Below are positions 45,084 to 54,263 of a stretch of 64,000 nt of DNA, in pieces. The notes beneath the pieces are model-generated. The model saw only the letters and a list, made by a program, of their open reading frames with translations. It was not told where the DNA came from and ran no database searches. This DNA comes from Pseudogracilibacillus sp037071985 (lineage in GTDB: Bacteria; Bacillota; Bacilli; Bacillales; Amphibacillaceae): assembly GCF_037071985.1 (NCBI RefSeq), contig NZ_JAXHDF010000003.1:186001-250000 (forward strand), in the 5' to 3' direction. A program made the position numbers and the translations under genes. The stretch's first letter is position 1; each line of letters begins with the position of its first letter.

Positions 45084-45087
45084 TCCA

Positions 45088-46323
45088 ATGTTTCTTGGAA
45101 CTAATAAAATTGATATTACCCCTGAGTTGCCAATTAATCTAGCAGGTTTTGCTCATCGCGAAGGGTTGACTAATGAAGTTGAAAATCATCTTTTTATAAA
45201 AACATTTTATTTTAAAGTTAAAACAACAAAAATAATAATGATTGTTGCTGACTTAATCTGGTGGGGAGATCAGCTTGTGTGTGAATTACAAAATGAAATA
45301 GAGGATCATTTTTCTATCCCAAAGGATCATATTTGTTTCCATGCAACACATAATCATTCAGGACCGCAAACAAGCTTGGGCTTCAGTAAGAAGCTTGGAG
45401 AGATTTCTTCCGAGTTTCTCGATTTATTAAAAAAACGAGTAATAATAAGCGTTGAGAAAGCGATTAAAAACATAGAAAAAGTATCCATTGAACGAAGAAC
45501 AGGTACCTCACAGTTAGGGATATACCGAAGAAAGCTTGTTAATAACCGAATTATTATGGCACCAAATGAAAAAGTGCCTAATGACAACGGACTTAACACA
45601 ATATCCTTCAAAACTGAAGAAGGGAAAGTGAAGGCAATATGGATTCATTATTCTTGCCATCCGACAACGACTGATGCCAATGTGATTTCAAGTGAATATC
45701 CGGGAGTATGTTGCCAAATCATAGAAAAATATTATCCTAAGGCGACAGTTGCCTTTTTGCAAGGTTTTTGCGCGGACGTAAGGCCAGCTCTCGTACAAGA
45801 TGGAGCATTTTACAGAGGGTCTTTACAACATATGAAAAGGATCGGAGAGTGTTTTGCTCAAGAAGTGTTAAACGTGCTTATGCATGGGAAGAAAATTACG
45901 ATTAAAGAAAAACTTCAAATAGAGAATAAAGAACTTGTTCTTCCATTCGATGATAATTCAGTTAATGAATATATACCTATTGAATTGAAGGAAGAGTGGC
46001 CGAAAATTATAAAACAAAATAGGCAAAAAAAGCATGTGTTACATTTTCAATATATAAAACTAGGGGAAAACCTATCTTTTATTGGGTGTAATGCTGAGTT
46101 ATCACAAGCTTACGGAGTATTTTTGAAAAAACTAGAAAATACCATCCTGCCTTTAGGTTATACCAACGGAATGGTCGGCTATGTTGCAACGAAAAAACAA
46201 ACTGAAGCAGGTGGATATGAACCGGTTGACTCTATTTTTTATTTTGGATTACCTGCAATGCTTGCTCTTGACACTGAGGAAAAGATTAACGATACTTTTA
46301 AAACAATTATAGGAGGAGAATAA
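45088..46323 (+). CDS. neutral/alkaline ceramidase-like hydrolase, cytoplasmic
   Basis: 411 residues. The pattern TNKIDITPELPINLAGFA, HATHNHSGPQTS, HYSCHPTTTDANVISSEYPG and FLQGFCADVRPA is that of the neutral ceramidase N-terminal catalytic domain (zinc His residues and the Gly-rich region). There is no signal peptide and no C-terminal lipid-recognition domain, so an extracellular lipid role is unlikely. It sits 4 bases after the AGE gene and overlaps nagB, within an amino-sugar operon. I infer an amidase that removes an acyl group from an N-acylated sugar or glycoside. This is not established. Confidence 0.75.
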   Translation: MFLGTNKIDITPELPINLAGFAHREGLTNEVENHLFIKTFYFKVKTTKIIMIVADLIWWGDQLVCELQNEIEDHFSIPKDHICFHATHNHSGPQTSLGFSKKLGEISSEFLDLLKKRVIISVEKAIKNIEKVSIERRTGTSQLGIYRRKLVNNRIIMAPNEKVPNDNGLNTISFKTEEGKVKAIWIHYSCHPTTTDANVISSEYPGVCCQIIEKYYPKATVAFLQGFCADVRPALVQDGAFYRGSLQHMKRIGECFAQEVLNVLMHGKKITIKEKLQIENKELVLPFDDNSVNEYIPIELKEEWPKIIKQNRQKKHVLHFQYIKLGENLSFIGCNAELSQAYGVFLKKLENTILPLGYTNGMVGYVATKKQTEAGGYEPVDSIFYFGLPAMLALDTEEKINDTFKTIIGGE

Positions 46324-47090
46324 TGTCTACTATTTTACATGAAGGGAAAAAAGATAAGTTAAATTACTTTGTTTGTTCAAACAGAGATGAAATGGGGAAA
46401 TTGGCTGCACAATTTGCAGCAAATAAAATAAAAGAAATGTTGGCAATCAAAGATGAAGTACGTATAATTTTTGCTTGTGCTCCATCCCAGAATGAAACTC
46501 TTCATTATTTAACAGAAGATGATGAAATTGACTGGTCACGTATCGTTGGTTTTCATATGGATGAATATATTGGGCTTCCAGCTGATTCTGATCAGCGATT
46601 CAGTATTTATATCGAGAATCATTTGGTGAATAAAGTAAAAATGAAGGAGTTTCACTTCATTGATGGAACGAAAGATGCAGCTAAAATGGAAGAACTATAC
46701 ACAACATTATTAACAGAAAAGCCGATTGACCTTGTTTGTCTAGGCATAGGTGAGAACGGCCATATCGCATTTAATGATCCACCTGTGGCTGATTTTAATG
46801 ATCCCCAAATGGTCAAAGTAGTAGAATTGGACGAATATAGTCGCAGACAACAAGTAAATGACGGTTGTTTCCAACAAATTCAAGATGTACCAACACATGC
46901 ATTAACATTAACGATTCCAGCTTTAACATCCGCAAGCACCATGGTATGCACTGTTCCCGGTCCTACTAAGAAGGAAGCGGTATCGAATGTACTACATGAT
47001 TCTATTTCAACGGCATGTCCAGCTACAATACTAAGGGAACATAATGATGCTTATCTTGTTTTGGATAAGGAGGCTTACGGAGGAGAGTAA
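46323..47090 (+). CDS. nagB: glucosamine-6-phosphate deaminase-like protein (divergent NagB)
   Basis: 255 residues of the NagB/6-phosphogluconolactonase fold: FACAPSQNETLHYL, VGFHMDEYIGL with the catalytic Asp, and CLGIGENGHIAFNDP with the catalytic His. The Glu that helps ring opening in E. coli NagB (FNEP) is Asp here. The C-terminal half keeps TIPAL, CTVPGPTKKEAV and ACPATILREH. It would deaminate/isomerise an amino-sugar phosphate to a ketose phosphate and ammonia. Start overlaps the ceramidase-like stop; ribosome binding site AGGAGGAG. Confidence 0.88.
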   Translation: MSTILHEGKKDKLNYFVCSNRDEMGKLAAQFAANKIKEMLAIKDEVRIIFACAPSQNETLHYLTEDDEIDWSRIVGFHMDEYIGLPADSDQRFSIYIENHLVNKVKMKEFHFIDGTKDAAKMEELYTTLLTEKPIDLVCLGIGENGHIAFNDPPVADFNDPQMVKVVELDEYSRRQQVNDGCFQQIQDVPTHALTLTIPALTSASTMVCTVPGPTKKEAVSNVLHDSISTACPATILREHNDAYLVLDKEAYGGE

Positions 47091-47092
47091 TT

Positions 47093-48250
47093 ATGATCAG
47101 AAGCAATGAACAAAAGATTTGGGGAATACATTATCAAACGAATAAGCCAATTGAACTGACGATAGAAGATGGTTATATTACTTCTCAAAAAGAAATTGAG
47201 AAAGAAAATAGTACTGATTATATTCTCGCCCCAGGGTTTGTAGATATCCAAATTAATGGATATAAAGGCTATGATTTTAATGATAAACCTTTAAATCTAG
47301 AAGAATGGGATACCGTCGTGAAAGAACTTCTAGATGTCGGGGTAACCACTTTTTATCCGACAATCATTACTAACTCGATTGAAGAATTGACAACAATATT
47401 TGAAAAAAATATAGAAGTATTTGAAAAGAGCCAATTCGTTAATTCTATGATCGGTGGTTTTCATTTGGAAGGTCCTTACCTTTCACCGATGGATGGACCA
47501 CGTGGAGCACATAATAAGGACTATATTAAGACACCAAATTGGAAAGAGTTTTTTAAATTACAAGAGATTGCCAAAGGGAAAATTAAAATTATTACTTTAT
47601 CGCCTGAATGGGAAGAATCAATTGAGTTTATCGAAAAAGTTACGAATACGGGTGTGAAAGTTGCGATTGGTCATACGGCAGCTAATACGAACCAAATTAG
47701 CCGAGCGGTTCAAGCGGGAACCGTATTATCTACCCACTTAGGAAATGGCGCCCATGTAACATTACCACGACATCCAAATTACATTTGGGATCAGCTTGCT
47801 GAAGATGACTTATGGGCATCTATCATATCGGACGGTCATCACCTTCCCATGAATGTGATAAAAGTATTCAATAAGGTCAAACAAGATAAGATGTTTTTAG
47901 TTAGTGATAGTGTTGCATTAGCAGGGATGAAACCTGGCGATTATGAGGCAGCGGTAGGTGGTTCAGTTACCTTGACGGATGATGGGCGCCTCCATTTAAA
48001 GGATCAACCAAATTTACTTGCCGGCTCTGCTCAAAATTTATTGCAAGGTGTAGAGAATTTGGTGAAAAGTAAGATTTCAACGTTTAGCAATGCGATTGAC
48101 AAGGCTTCTGTAATACCTGGAAAATTCATGGGAATTAAGCAGAAGGACGGTCTAAAAGTTGGGGCACCTGCTGATATTCTCCAAATGGATTGTAGAAAAG
48201 TTGACTGGAAAATTATACATGTCTGGAAAAATGGGATACAAAGAAAATAA
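47093..48250 (+). CDS. nagA: N-acetylglucosamine-6-phosphate deacetylase-like amidohydrolase (divergent NagA)
   Basis: 385 residues of the amidohydrolase superfamily: APGFVDIQINGYKGYDFND, GFHLEGPYLSP, VAIGHTAANTNQI, and the metal-site Asp in LVSDSVALAGM. The substrate loop reads STHLGNGAHVTLPRHPNY instead of the HLFNAM form of standard NagA, whose Asn-Ala contacts the substrate phosphate. The enzyme may therefore take a different or unphosphorylated N-acetyl sugar. It lies two bases after nagB. Confidence 0.82.
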   Translation: MIRSNEQKIWGIHYQTNKPIELTIEDGYITSQKEIEKENSTDYILAPGFVDIQINGYKGYDFNDKPLNLEEWDTVVKELLDVGVTTFYPTIITNSIEELTTIFEKNIEVFEKSQFVNSMIGGFHLEGPYLSPMDGPRGAHNKDYIKTPNWKEFFKLQEIAKGKIKIITLSPEWEESIEFIEKVTNTGVKVAIGHTAANTNQISRAVQAGTVLSTHLGNGAHVTLPRHPNYIWDQLAEDDLWASIISDGHHLPMNVIKVFNKVKQDKMFLVSDSVALAGMKPGDYEAAVGGSVTLTDDGRLHLKDQPNLLAGSAQNLLQGVENLVKSKISTFSNAIDKASVIPGKFMGIKQKDGLKVGAPADILQMDCRKVDWKIIHVWKNGIQRK

Positions 48251-48263
48251 GGAGGAACTTAGA

Positions 48264-49016
48264 TTGGAATTAATGACTACTTATTTTGAAAAAATTAATA
48301 GCTATTTAAAAGATATTATGCATTCAGAAAAGTCTCGAATGAACATGGTTGCAGAACTCATTGCAGATCATATTAAACAAGATAAAATATTTTATGTTTA
48401 TGGTCCGGGAGGCCATTCCAATTTAGCCTCCCAAGAAGTATTCTTTCGTGCAGGTGGTTTAATGCATGCTAGCGCGATCCTTGATGAAGGAACATTATTA
48501 AGCAGTGGAGCATTAAGATCGATGGCAGTAGAAAGAACGCCTGAGTATGGGAAAATTGTCATTGATGATTATAATTTACAACCTGGGGACCTATTAATCA
48601 TCGTTAACGCATACGGCATCAATGCGGCAACAATCGATGCAGCGCTAGAAGCGAAAAGTCGCGGTGTGACTACCGTCGGAATTTGTTCTTATGAGCATGC
48701 AGAAAATACACCTTATGACCATCCGGCAAGACATCCTTCTAAAAAGAATTTACATGAAGTAACTGATTATAGTGTTGATTCAAAAGTGAAAGTTGGCGAT
48801 GCGATCATAAATATCGAGGGACAAGAACAAATGGTAGGTGCTGTTTCCACTTTTACCAATGCATTTATTTTAAATAATATTACGATAGAAGCGACGAATA
48901 TTCTTGCAAAACAAGGAATTCAACCACCTATATGGAAAAGCGGTAATGCTTCCGGTGGAGATGAATGGAATTCACAATTTATTAGCCAGTTTAAAGGTAA
49001 AATAAAGAATTTATAA
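48264..49016 (+). CDS. SIS-domain sugar isomerase-like protein
   Basis: About 250 residues. The SIS (sugar isomerase) domain shows FYVYGPGGHSNLASQEVFFRAGG, LQPGDLLIIVNAYGINAATIDAALEAKSRGVTTVGIC, and a late Ser/Glu-rich segment ending at IQPPIWKSGNASGGDEWN. The drawn frame opens 35 codons earlier inside nagA. AAGGAGG at 48249-48255 supports TTG 48264 as the start. SIS proteins bind or isomerise phosphosugars. Its exact reaction in this operon is unknown. Confidence 0.8.
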   Translation: MELMTTYFEKINSYLKDIMHSEKSRMNMVAELIADHIKQDKIFYVYGPGGHSNLASQEVFFRAGGLMHASAILDEGTLLSSGALRSMAVERTPEYGKIVIDDYNLQPGDLLIIVNAYGINAATIDAALEAKSRGVTTVGICSYEHAENTPYDHPARHPSKKNLHEVTDYSVDSKVKVGDAIINIEGQEQMVGAVSTFTNAFILNNITIEATNILAKQGIQPPIWKSGNASGGDEWNSQFISQFKGKIKNL

Positions 49017-49073
49017 ACAATATTTACTATAATTAAGGGGATGGTAAAAGCAAACGACAGGAGTGCACTTATT

Positions 49074-50210
49074 TTGATAAAAGGTACAAGTATATTGCGT
49101 GAACAGAATAAAAGAAAAGTTTTATCTTTTATTCGTCAGCTAGGTGAAACATCTAGGCAGGATTTAGTGAAAAAAATGAATGTAAGTAAAAATACCATCT
49201 CGTTAATTGTCGATGAATTTATTAATGAAGGAATTTTAGTAGAAGTAGGAGTAAAAGAACCAGGAAAAAAAGGCAGACCGAAAGTATTAATAAAATTAAA
49301 TAAAGATGGCTACAAATCGATTGGTATTTCGGTAAGTAAAACTAGAATGGAATACTCCATTATAAATTATTATGGACAAGTCATTGAAAAGAAAACATTT
49401 TCAAATGAAGGAATCGATCCTGTACAAACGAAAGAACAGTTGCTGAAATTAATTCGTTCACTGCTTCAGACAAAAACGAATATTATTGGGATAGGAATTG
49501 GAATCCCAGGTATTGTGAATTCTGAGAAAAAGTTTATTTATCTTTCCACCCATTTGAATTGGAAAAACATATCGTTGGATGAACTTGAAGAATTTTCTAT
49601 TCCTATTTATGTGCAAAACAGTGTAAATATGGGGGCTATCGGTGCGCTTCATTTAGAAGGAGATACGGGAGAAGGGAATACATTTTATGTTAGGGTAAGT
49701 GAAGGTGTGGGTGGTGCTTACATCATTAATAACGTCAGCTTAGATGGGGACAGTTGGACTGCTGGTGAAATAGGTCATATATCGATTGATTCTGCGGGGG
49801 ATCGATGCGAATGCGGGCAAAGAGGATGTTTGGAACTTTTAATAAATTATAAAGCATTTATCGAAAAACTAGAGTCATTTGGACATTCTCCCATAATGAA
49901 AGACGGGGAAATACAATTTGAACGCGAAGTTATACAATCAAAAGATGTGCAACAATTAATGCATAAATATGGAATTTATTTGGGGAAAGCTCTTGTCCAG
50001 GTCGTACATTTAATGAACCCGAATAAACTTATTATTGACGCTCCCTATAATTTATTTGAACAGTTTCAACAAGGATGTCTAACCTATTTGAAAGCACATG
50101 CACTAACGATCCCTTTGCAACATACACATATTATATTTGGTACCCAACGGTATAATATGAGCCACGGAGCAGCATTAACTTCTATAATCAATTATGAAAA
50201 GAGCTACTAA
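49074..50210 (+). CDS. ROK-family transcriptional regulator (NagC/XylR type)
   Basis: About 378 residues. The N-terminal winged helix is SRQDLVKKMNVSKNTISLIVDEFINEGIL. The ROK domain has GIGIGIPGIV, GEIGHISIDSAGDRCECGQRGCLELL (zinc CxCGxxGC motif) and a C-terminal MSHGAALTS. The ATP-site DxGxT motif is replaced (GISVSKTRMEYS), so it is a regulator, not a kinase. AAGGGG directly abuts ATG 49041; CAGGAG at 49058-49063 supports TTG 49074. As the last operon gene it probably binds the 29-base palindrome before the symporter gene. Confidence 0.88.
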   Translation: MIKGTSILREQNKRKVLSFIRQLGETSRQDLVKKMNVSKNTISLIVDEFINEGILVEVGVKEPGKKGRPKVLIKLNKDGYKSIGISVSKTRMEYSIINYYGQVIEKKTFSNEGIDPVQTKEQLLKLIRSLLQTKTNIIGIGIGIPGIVNSEKKFIYLSTHLNWKNISLDELEEFSIPIYVQNSVNMGAIGALHLEGDTGEGNTFYVRVSEGVGGAYIINNVSLDGDSWTAGEIGHISIDSAGDRCECGQRGCLELLINYKAFIEKLESFGHSPIMKDGEIQFEREVIQSKDVQQLMHKYGIYLGKALVQVVHLMNPNKLIIDAPYNLFEQFQQGCLTYLKAHALTIPLQHTHIIFGTQRYNMSHGAALTSIINYEKSY

Positions 50211-50296
50211 ATAATAATTTTCGTATAGGGGCTCACTAATAAGCTCCCATAAGACGGGACAGTAGTTATTAACAATAATAATTTTGTGGAGAGAAT

Positions 50297-51037
50297 ATGT
50301 TAAAGATTGATAGAACGATTAGAAGGAAAGATATCAGCCGCCATGTTTGGACACAGCTCAGACCAGTGCCTATTAGTGAAGTGAAACTTTGGATTTTCGT
50401 TTTAACTTTTTTGATGCTTGATACCTTATGTGTGTTTCCTGTCATTGGGAATACATATGCAAGTGAGTATTTTTTTGCAGTGATCATTCCTACTGCATTT
50501 ATAAATATCTGGGCGATTACAATTCTTTTCCGAAATTTTTATTCTACCCAAAAAGAAACTATTTATTTTATTCTAGCAAATAGTATTGTTTTAGCATTCT
50601 GTTGTTTTATAGTCGCACAGAAAATTGTTTATATAGATACTAAAGTAGAATCTACTGCTTTTTTTATTATTTCTATTCTTTTTTATTTCGGTTGGATTGG
50701 TTATTTCACTCAGTATATTTTCCGAAAATACGCCAATATGAAATGGCGTTATAGTCAAAAGAACTTTTTACTTGATATGCTTGGAGTGATTTTACTACTA
50801 CTCCCATCCAATGGTTATAATTTCTATCATTTTTATATAAAGGGCAATCCGTTTGAAGAATATATTAGTGCATTCGTTTATTTATGTCTTGGAATTTTAC
50901 CGATATATATTTCGATACAATTCCTGCACCGGCTTTTGTATATTCGATTCAATTCCCATTTATTTCGATTATCACAACTAAGTAGAAAAGAAATTAAACA
51001 AGAAAAAGCAAAAGGCAAGACGATCAAAGTTAATTAA
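50297..51037 (+). CDS. membrane protein of unknown function
   Basis: 246 residues. I do not recognise the family. A basic N-terminal stretch (IDRTIRRKDISRHVWTQLRP) is followed by five or six hydrophobic segments (about residues 33-55, 62-80, 93-112, 121-142, 160-178, 196-214) and a Lys/Arg-rich C-terminal tail. The ribosome binding site GGAGAGAAT is good. It is a single gene between the ROK operon and a convergent symporter gene, with a shared terminator. No enzymatic motif is visible. Confidence 0.75.
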   Translation: MLKIDRTIRRKDISRHVWTQLRPVPISEVKLWIFVLTFLMLDTLCVFPVIGNTYASEYFFAVIIPTAFINIWAITILFRNFYSTQKETIYFILANSIVLAFCCFIVAQKIVYIDTKVESTAFFIISILFYFGWIGYFTQYIFRKYANMKWRYSQKNFLLDMLGVILLLLPSNGYNFYHFYIKGNPFEEYISAFVYLCLGILPIYISIQFLHRLLYIRFNSHLFRLSQLSRKEIKQEKAKGKTIKVN

Positions 51038-51066
51038 ACATTTCGCAAAATCAAAAGCAATATATT

Positions 51067-51108
51067 AAAAAACTCTCGCGATGGTATTTGGCCATACGAG
51101 AGTTTTTA
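51067..51108. terminator. bidirectional terminator between convergent genes
   Basis: AAAAACTCTCG, GATGG, a loop, CCAT, then CGAGAGTTTTT: a long stem flanked by A-run and T-run. It serves the membrane protein on the plus strand and the symporter on the minus strand. Confidence 0.88.
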
Positions 51109-51127
51109 TTAGTAAAGTGAGTTGTTA

Positions 51128-52612
51128 TTAAGATAATACCTTTTCCACTCTGACTCGTTCTTCTTGTGTTTGTTTAAATAAAAAGCTTAAAAGAACGCAA
51201 AGAATCGTATTAATAAATAATCCCCAAAGACCACTTGCAATTCCAAACGGCTTTAAACCTGTAAATGCCATATAGGATGCGACAACTGTTCCTACGGCCA
51301 TTCCGATAAAAACAGCTTTGGAATGCATGTTCTTCCAGTAAAGCCCAAGTATAAATGCAGGAGCTACTTGGATTAAAAGTTCAAACTTTAATATAAATAT
51401 TCGATACAATGTTGCTGGCGGATACCAAGCCATGATTAATAATCCGATAATTAGAATAACTCCTGTGACTTTTCCAACTAGGATCTGTTTCTCATCACTG
51501 GCCTCTTTATTTAGATATCTGCCGTAAATATCTTTTGAAATAACAGAAGATAAAGTTAATAAGACAGAATCCGCTGTTGAAACGATTGCTGCGATAATTC
51601 CACCAAATAATAGAATCATAGCCCAGTAGAAGAAACCATTTTGACTCGCAATATGATTTGCCATCATTCCTACAAGCTGTTCAGATTCCCCTTCAGTTAA
51701 CCCAGGGAATGCTTGAATACCAATTATTCCGATAATAAAGACAAATCCAGACGTAATAAACGGAGCCCAAGCCATCCATGTTAAAGAGCGTTTTAAAGAT
51801 AATTCACTTCCAGCTGCGTATATACGTTGGATCGCGTGTGGATAAATTGCGGCTCCGATAGTAACAAGAATTAGCATGCTAAACCAGCTAACAACTCCGT
51901 TAAAATCCGGTACACCAAGTTTCTCTGGTGAAACAACAGCTGTATATTCTGTAGCACTTTTTAGTCCGCCAAAATAAATAATCGAACCGATTAATAAAAT
52001 TATTACTCCAAATAAGAGCGCAATACCTTGCATTGTATCCGTATAAGCAACAGAACGCATTCCACCAAGCCAGCCGTATATAACCATAATTGTAACGAAA
52101 AATAACACTGCAGCCTGATAAGGAACGGTGCCTCCAGTTAAACCACTAACACCTTGTCCGATTGCAACAATTTGTTCAAGTAAATAGTTACATAGTCCAT
52201 ATAGCATCAAGAGAGAAGCTAATATAGTAACCCCTTTATTTTTAAAACGTTGCTCCATAAAATCAGACGGGGTAATAAAATTATATTTTTTACTTAATAC
52301 ATAGAGTCGTGGAGCAAATAGTAAATATCCAATAACAATTAAGATGAAAAACGTGATTGACTGTAACCAGAAAAATCCCATTCGGTAAGCAGTCGGAGCA
52401 TACCCAACAATTGTATTTCCGCTATATTGTGTGGCAAAAAAGGTGAAAAACAAGACAAATACGCCAATTTTTCCGCCACCTAAATAAAATTCTTTATTTG
52501 ACTGATGGATTCCTTTGTTTTTGAGATATGTAATAATTCCTATTGCTAACATAAGAAATCCATAAGCGAGCATAATGACTATACCTGATGTCCCCGAAAA
52601 AGCTAACTTCAT
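51128..52612 (-). CDS. sodium:solute symporter (YhjB-like)
   Basis: 494 residues with about thirteen membrane segments and SSS motifs: ATQYSGNTIVGYAPTAYRMG, VIYGWLGGMRSVAYTDTMQGIALL, and IIAAIVSTADSVLLTLSSVISKDIYGRY. It overlaps by 4 bases (ATGA) a small DUF3311 membrane protein gene. This pairing is known for YhjC-YhjB of B. subtilis and for other SSS carriers of organic acids. Substrate unknown. Confidence 0.9.
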   Translation of the reverse strand: MKLAFSGTSGIVIMLAYGFLMLAIGIITYLKNKGIHQSNKEFYLGGGKIGVFVLFFTFFATQYSGNTIVGYAPTAYRMGFFWLQSITFFILIVIGYLLFAPRLYVLSKKYNFITPSDFMEQRFKNKGVTILASLLMLYGLCNYLLEQIVAIGQGVSGLTGGTVPYQAAVLFFVTIMVIYGWLGGMRSVAYTDTMQGIALLFGVIILLIGSIIYFGGLKSATEYTAVVSPEKLGVPDFNGVVSWFSMLILVTIGAAIYPHAIQRIYAAGSELSLKRSLTWMAWAPFITSGFVFIIGIIGIQAFPGLTEGESEQLVGMMANHIASQNGFFYWAMILLFGGIIAAIVSTADSVLLTLSSVISKDIYGRYLNKEASDEKQILVGKVTGVILIIGLLIMAWYPPATLYRIFILKFELLIQVAPAFILGLYWKNMHSKAVFIGMAVGTVVASYMAFTGLKPFGIASGLWGLFINTILCVLLSFLFKQTQEERVRVEKVLS

Positions 52613-52851
52613 TCTTGATCCTCCCTATATTCCTCTTCATCCGCCATTTGCCAACAATATTTTAAAATAAATGTTAGAGTAATAGAAATGGCAAGGGATA
52701 CCCCCATAATTACAATTGCCCAATAAGGAACTCCAAAAATAATAGGATTGAATGATCCAGTTGGAAAATACCAAGGAACACTAAACACGTAAAGTGTAAT
52801 TAGAACGATCCAAATCTTCCAGTTTTTTATGGGCTCTTTTATCTTCTTCAC
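52609..52851 (-). CDS. small DUF3311-type membrane protein, symporter partner
   Basis: 80 residues with two membrane segments (IWIVLITLYVFSVPWYFP and WAIVIMGVSLAISITLTFIL) and an acidic tail DEEEYREDQE. It starts with GTG, preceded by AGGAGGAG. Small proteins of this type are encoded directly before SSS symporters and are thought to be accessory subunits. The stop overlaps the symporter start. Confidence 0.82.
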   Translation of the reverse strand: MKKIKEPIKNWKIWIVLITLYVFSVPWYFPTGSFNPIIFGVPYWAIVIMGVSLAISITLTFILKYCWQMADEEEYREDQE

Positions 52852-53166
52852 AAATACTCCTCCTTTTTAAAACTTTCTGACTATTAAACTTATAGTCAAT
52901 AAAAAATAGTGAACATTTTCAATTTTAACTGCATATTTATTAATGTCAAGAACTTTTAATTAATTCAAATACTTGAAAAAGAATGGATAAGATAATAATC
53001 GAGTATTTATTTAAACACAATAAAAATAAGAAATTGCTAGCTGAAAAAGTAAGTAAAACCATAAAAAGTAAGTTTGTTTAGCTAACTCTCTTATGTAAAA
53101 ATATGTATAAATATACATTTGTTTACGTCTAGAAACGGTTGCGATTGACCTAGAAAAAGACAATAA
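52852..53166. promoter_or_regulatory. AT-rich gap with an inverted repeat upstream of the DUF3311/symporter pair
   Basis: TGACTAT at 52878-52884 and ATAGTCA at 52892-52898 form an inverted repeat with a 7-base spacer. It lies about 27 bases upstream of the minus-strand GTG start and is a possible operator. The rest is very AT-rich with no coding potential. Confidence 0.35.
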
Positions 53167-53208
53167 GAACTCCATCACATCGTCTGGAATGACGAATGAT
53201 TGGAGTTC
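53167..53208 (-). terminator. terminator after ung
   Basis: GAACTCCA and TGGAGTTC arms enclose an imperfect stem-loop. On the minus strand it follows the ung stop and ends in TTATTGTCTTTTT. Confidence 0.75.
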
Positions 53209-53218
53209 ATTTTTTGTG

Positions 53219-53899
53219 TTATATTTCCCAATTTATTTCTGATAATCCTTCTTTTCTTAAAATAGCATTCGTTTTGGAAAATGGCTTACTCCCAAAAAAT
53301 CCACGATAGGCTGAAAAAGGACTAGGATGGGCAGCTTTTAATAAATAATGTTTGTTCGTATCTATTAATAATTCCTTTTGCTGGGCTGCTTTTCCCCATA
53401 AAATGTATACAATAGGGTGCTCTTTTTCATTAAGTGTTTCAATGATTTTATCAGTAAATCTCTCCCAGCCTTTTCCATGATGAGAATTAGCTTCTCCATG
53501 GCGAACAGTTAGTACAGTGTTAAGTAATAGAACACCTTGTTTAGCCCAATCGTATAAACATCCATGATATGGCGTAGGGTATCCTAAATCATCTTTTAAC
53601 TCCTTGAAGATATTCATTAATGAAGGGGGTTTGATGATTCCTTTTTGGACAGAAAAACTGAGGCCATGTGCTTGATTAGGGCCATGGTATGGATCTTGGC
53701 CAAGGATAACGACTTTTACCTTATGAAATGGAGTATAGGCAAGTGCATTAAAAATATTCTCTTTGCATGGATAAATGGTGTATAAATTGTATTCTTTTCT
53801 TAAAAATGCACTTAATCTAGCATAATATTCTTTTGTAAATTCGCCTTCTACTAGCGGAGCCCAATCATTCTTTAAAATTTGATCGGTCATAATATCCAT
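53219..53899 (-). CDS. ung: uracil-DNA glycosylase
   Basis: 226 residues, the usual family 1 length. It has the water-activating loop VVILGQDPYHGPNQAHGLSFSV, the uracil-stacking region, VYILWGKAAQQK, and the minor-groove loop AAHPSPFSAYRGFFG. It removes uracil from DNA for base excision repair. It is a single gene with its own ribosome binding site (AGAGGAT on the minus strand). Confidence 0.97.
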   Translation of the reverse strand: MDIMTDQILKNDWAPLVEGEFTKEYYARLSAFLRKEYNLYTIYPCKENIFNALAYTPFHKVKVVILGQDPYHGPNQAHGLSFSVQKGIIKPPSLMNIFKELKDDLGYPTPYHGCLYDWAKQGVLLLNTVLTVRHGEANSHHGKGWERFTDKIIETLNEKEHPIVYILWGKAAQQKELLIDTNKHYLLKAAHPSPFSAYRGFFGSKPFSKTNAILRKEGLSEINWEI

Positions 53900-54263
53900 C
53901 CTCTTTTGAAGTTTCCAAGTGAGAAAAATTATCTAATTTTCCCCTGTCAGGCTAATGGTAACCCTAAAATAGATTACCAACTATAAAAATATGCCCGTTC
54001 TTTGTGTATTTAAACATAAATAAAGAAGAAATTTCATTGAAAAATAATATGTACAATAAATAAATTAACATTGTTTTAATTAACAGACAACTGTTATTAT
54101 CTTCCATTATATAACTGATAAGTTCAAATGATTTGCTTCGACTTTTAAATATAAAATAAAATAATTTTAAGAAAAAAGCCGTAAGTTATTATTTGTTAAT
54201 AGAAAACAGTGATAAAATATATGTATCATGAATTCTTAAATGATGAAATAAGGAAGGGATTAA
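53900..54263. other. AT-rich intergenic gap, no gene seen
   Basis: A 364-base stretch between divergent ung and the next gene. It must hold promoters for both directions, but I see no near-consensus pair. No ORF, hairpin terminator or repeat is evident. Confidence 0.4.

Noticed and set aside
49041..50210. ROK protein as a glucokinase/N-acetylglucosamine kinase
   Set aside because: It has an N-terminal winged helix and lacks the DxGxT ATP motif, so it is called a regulator.
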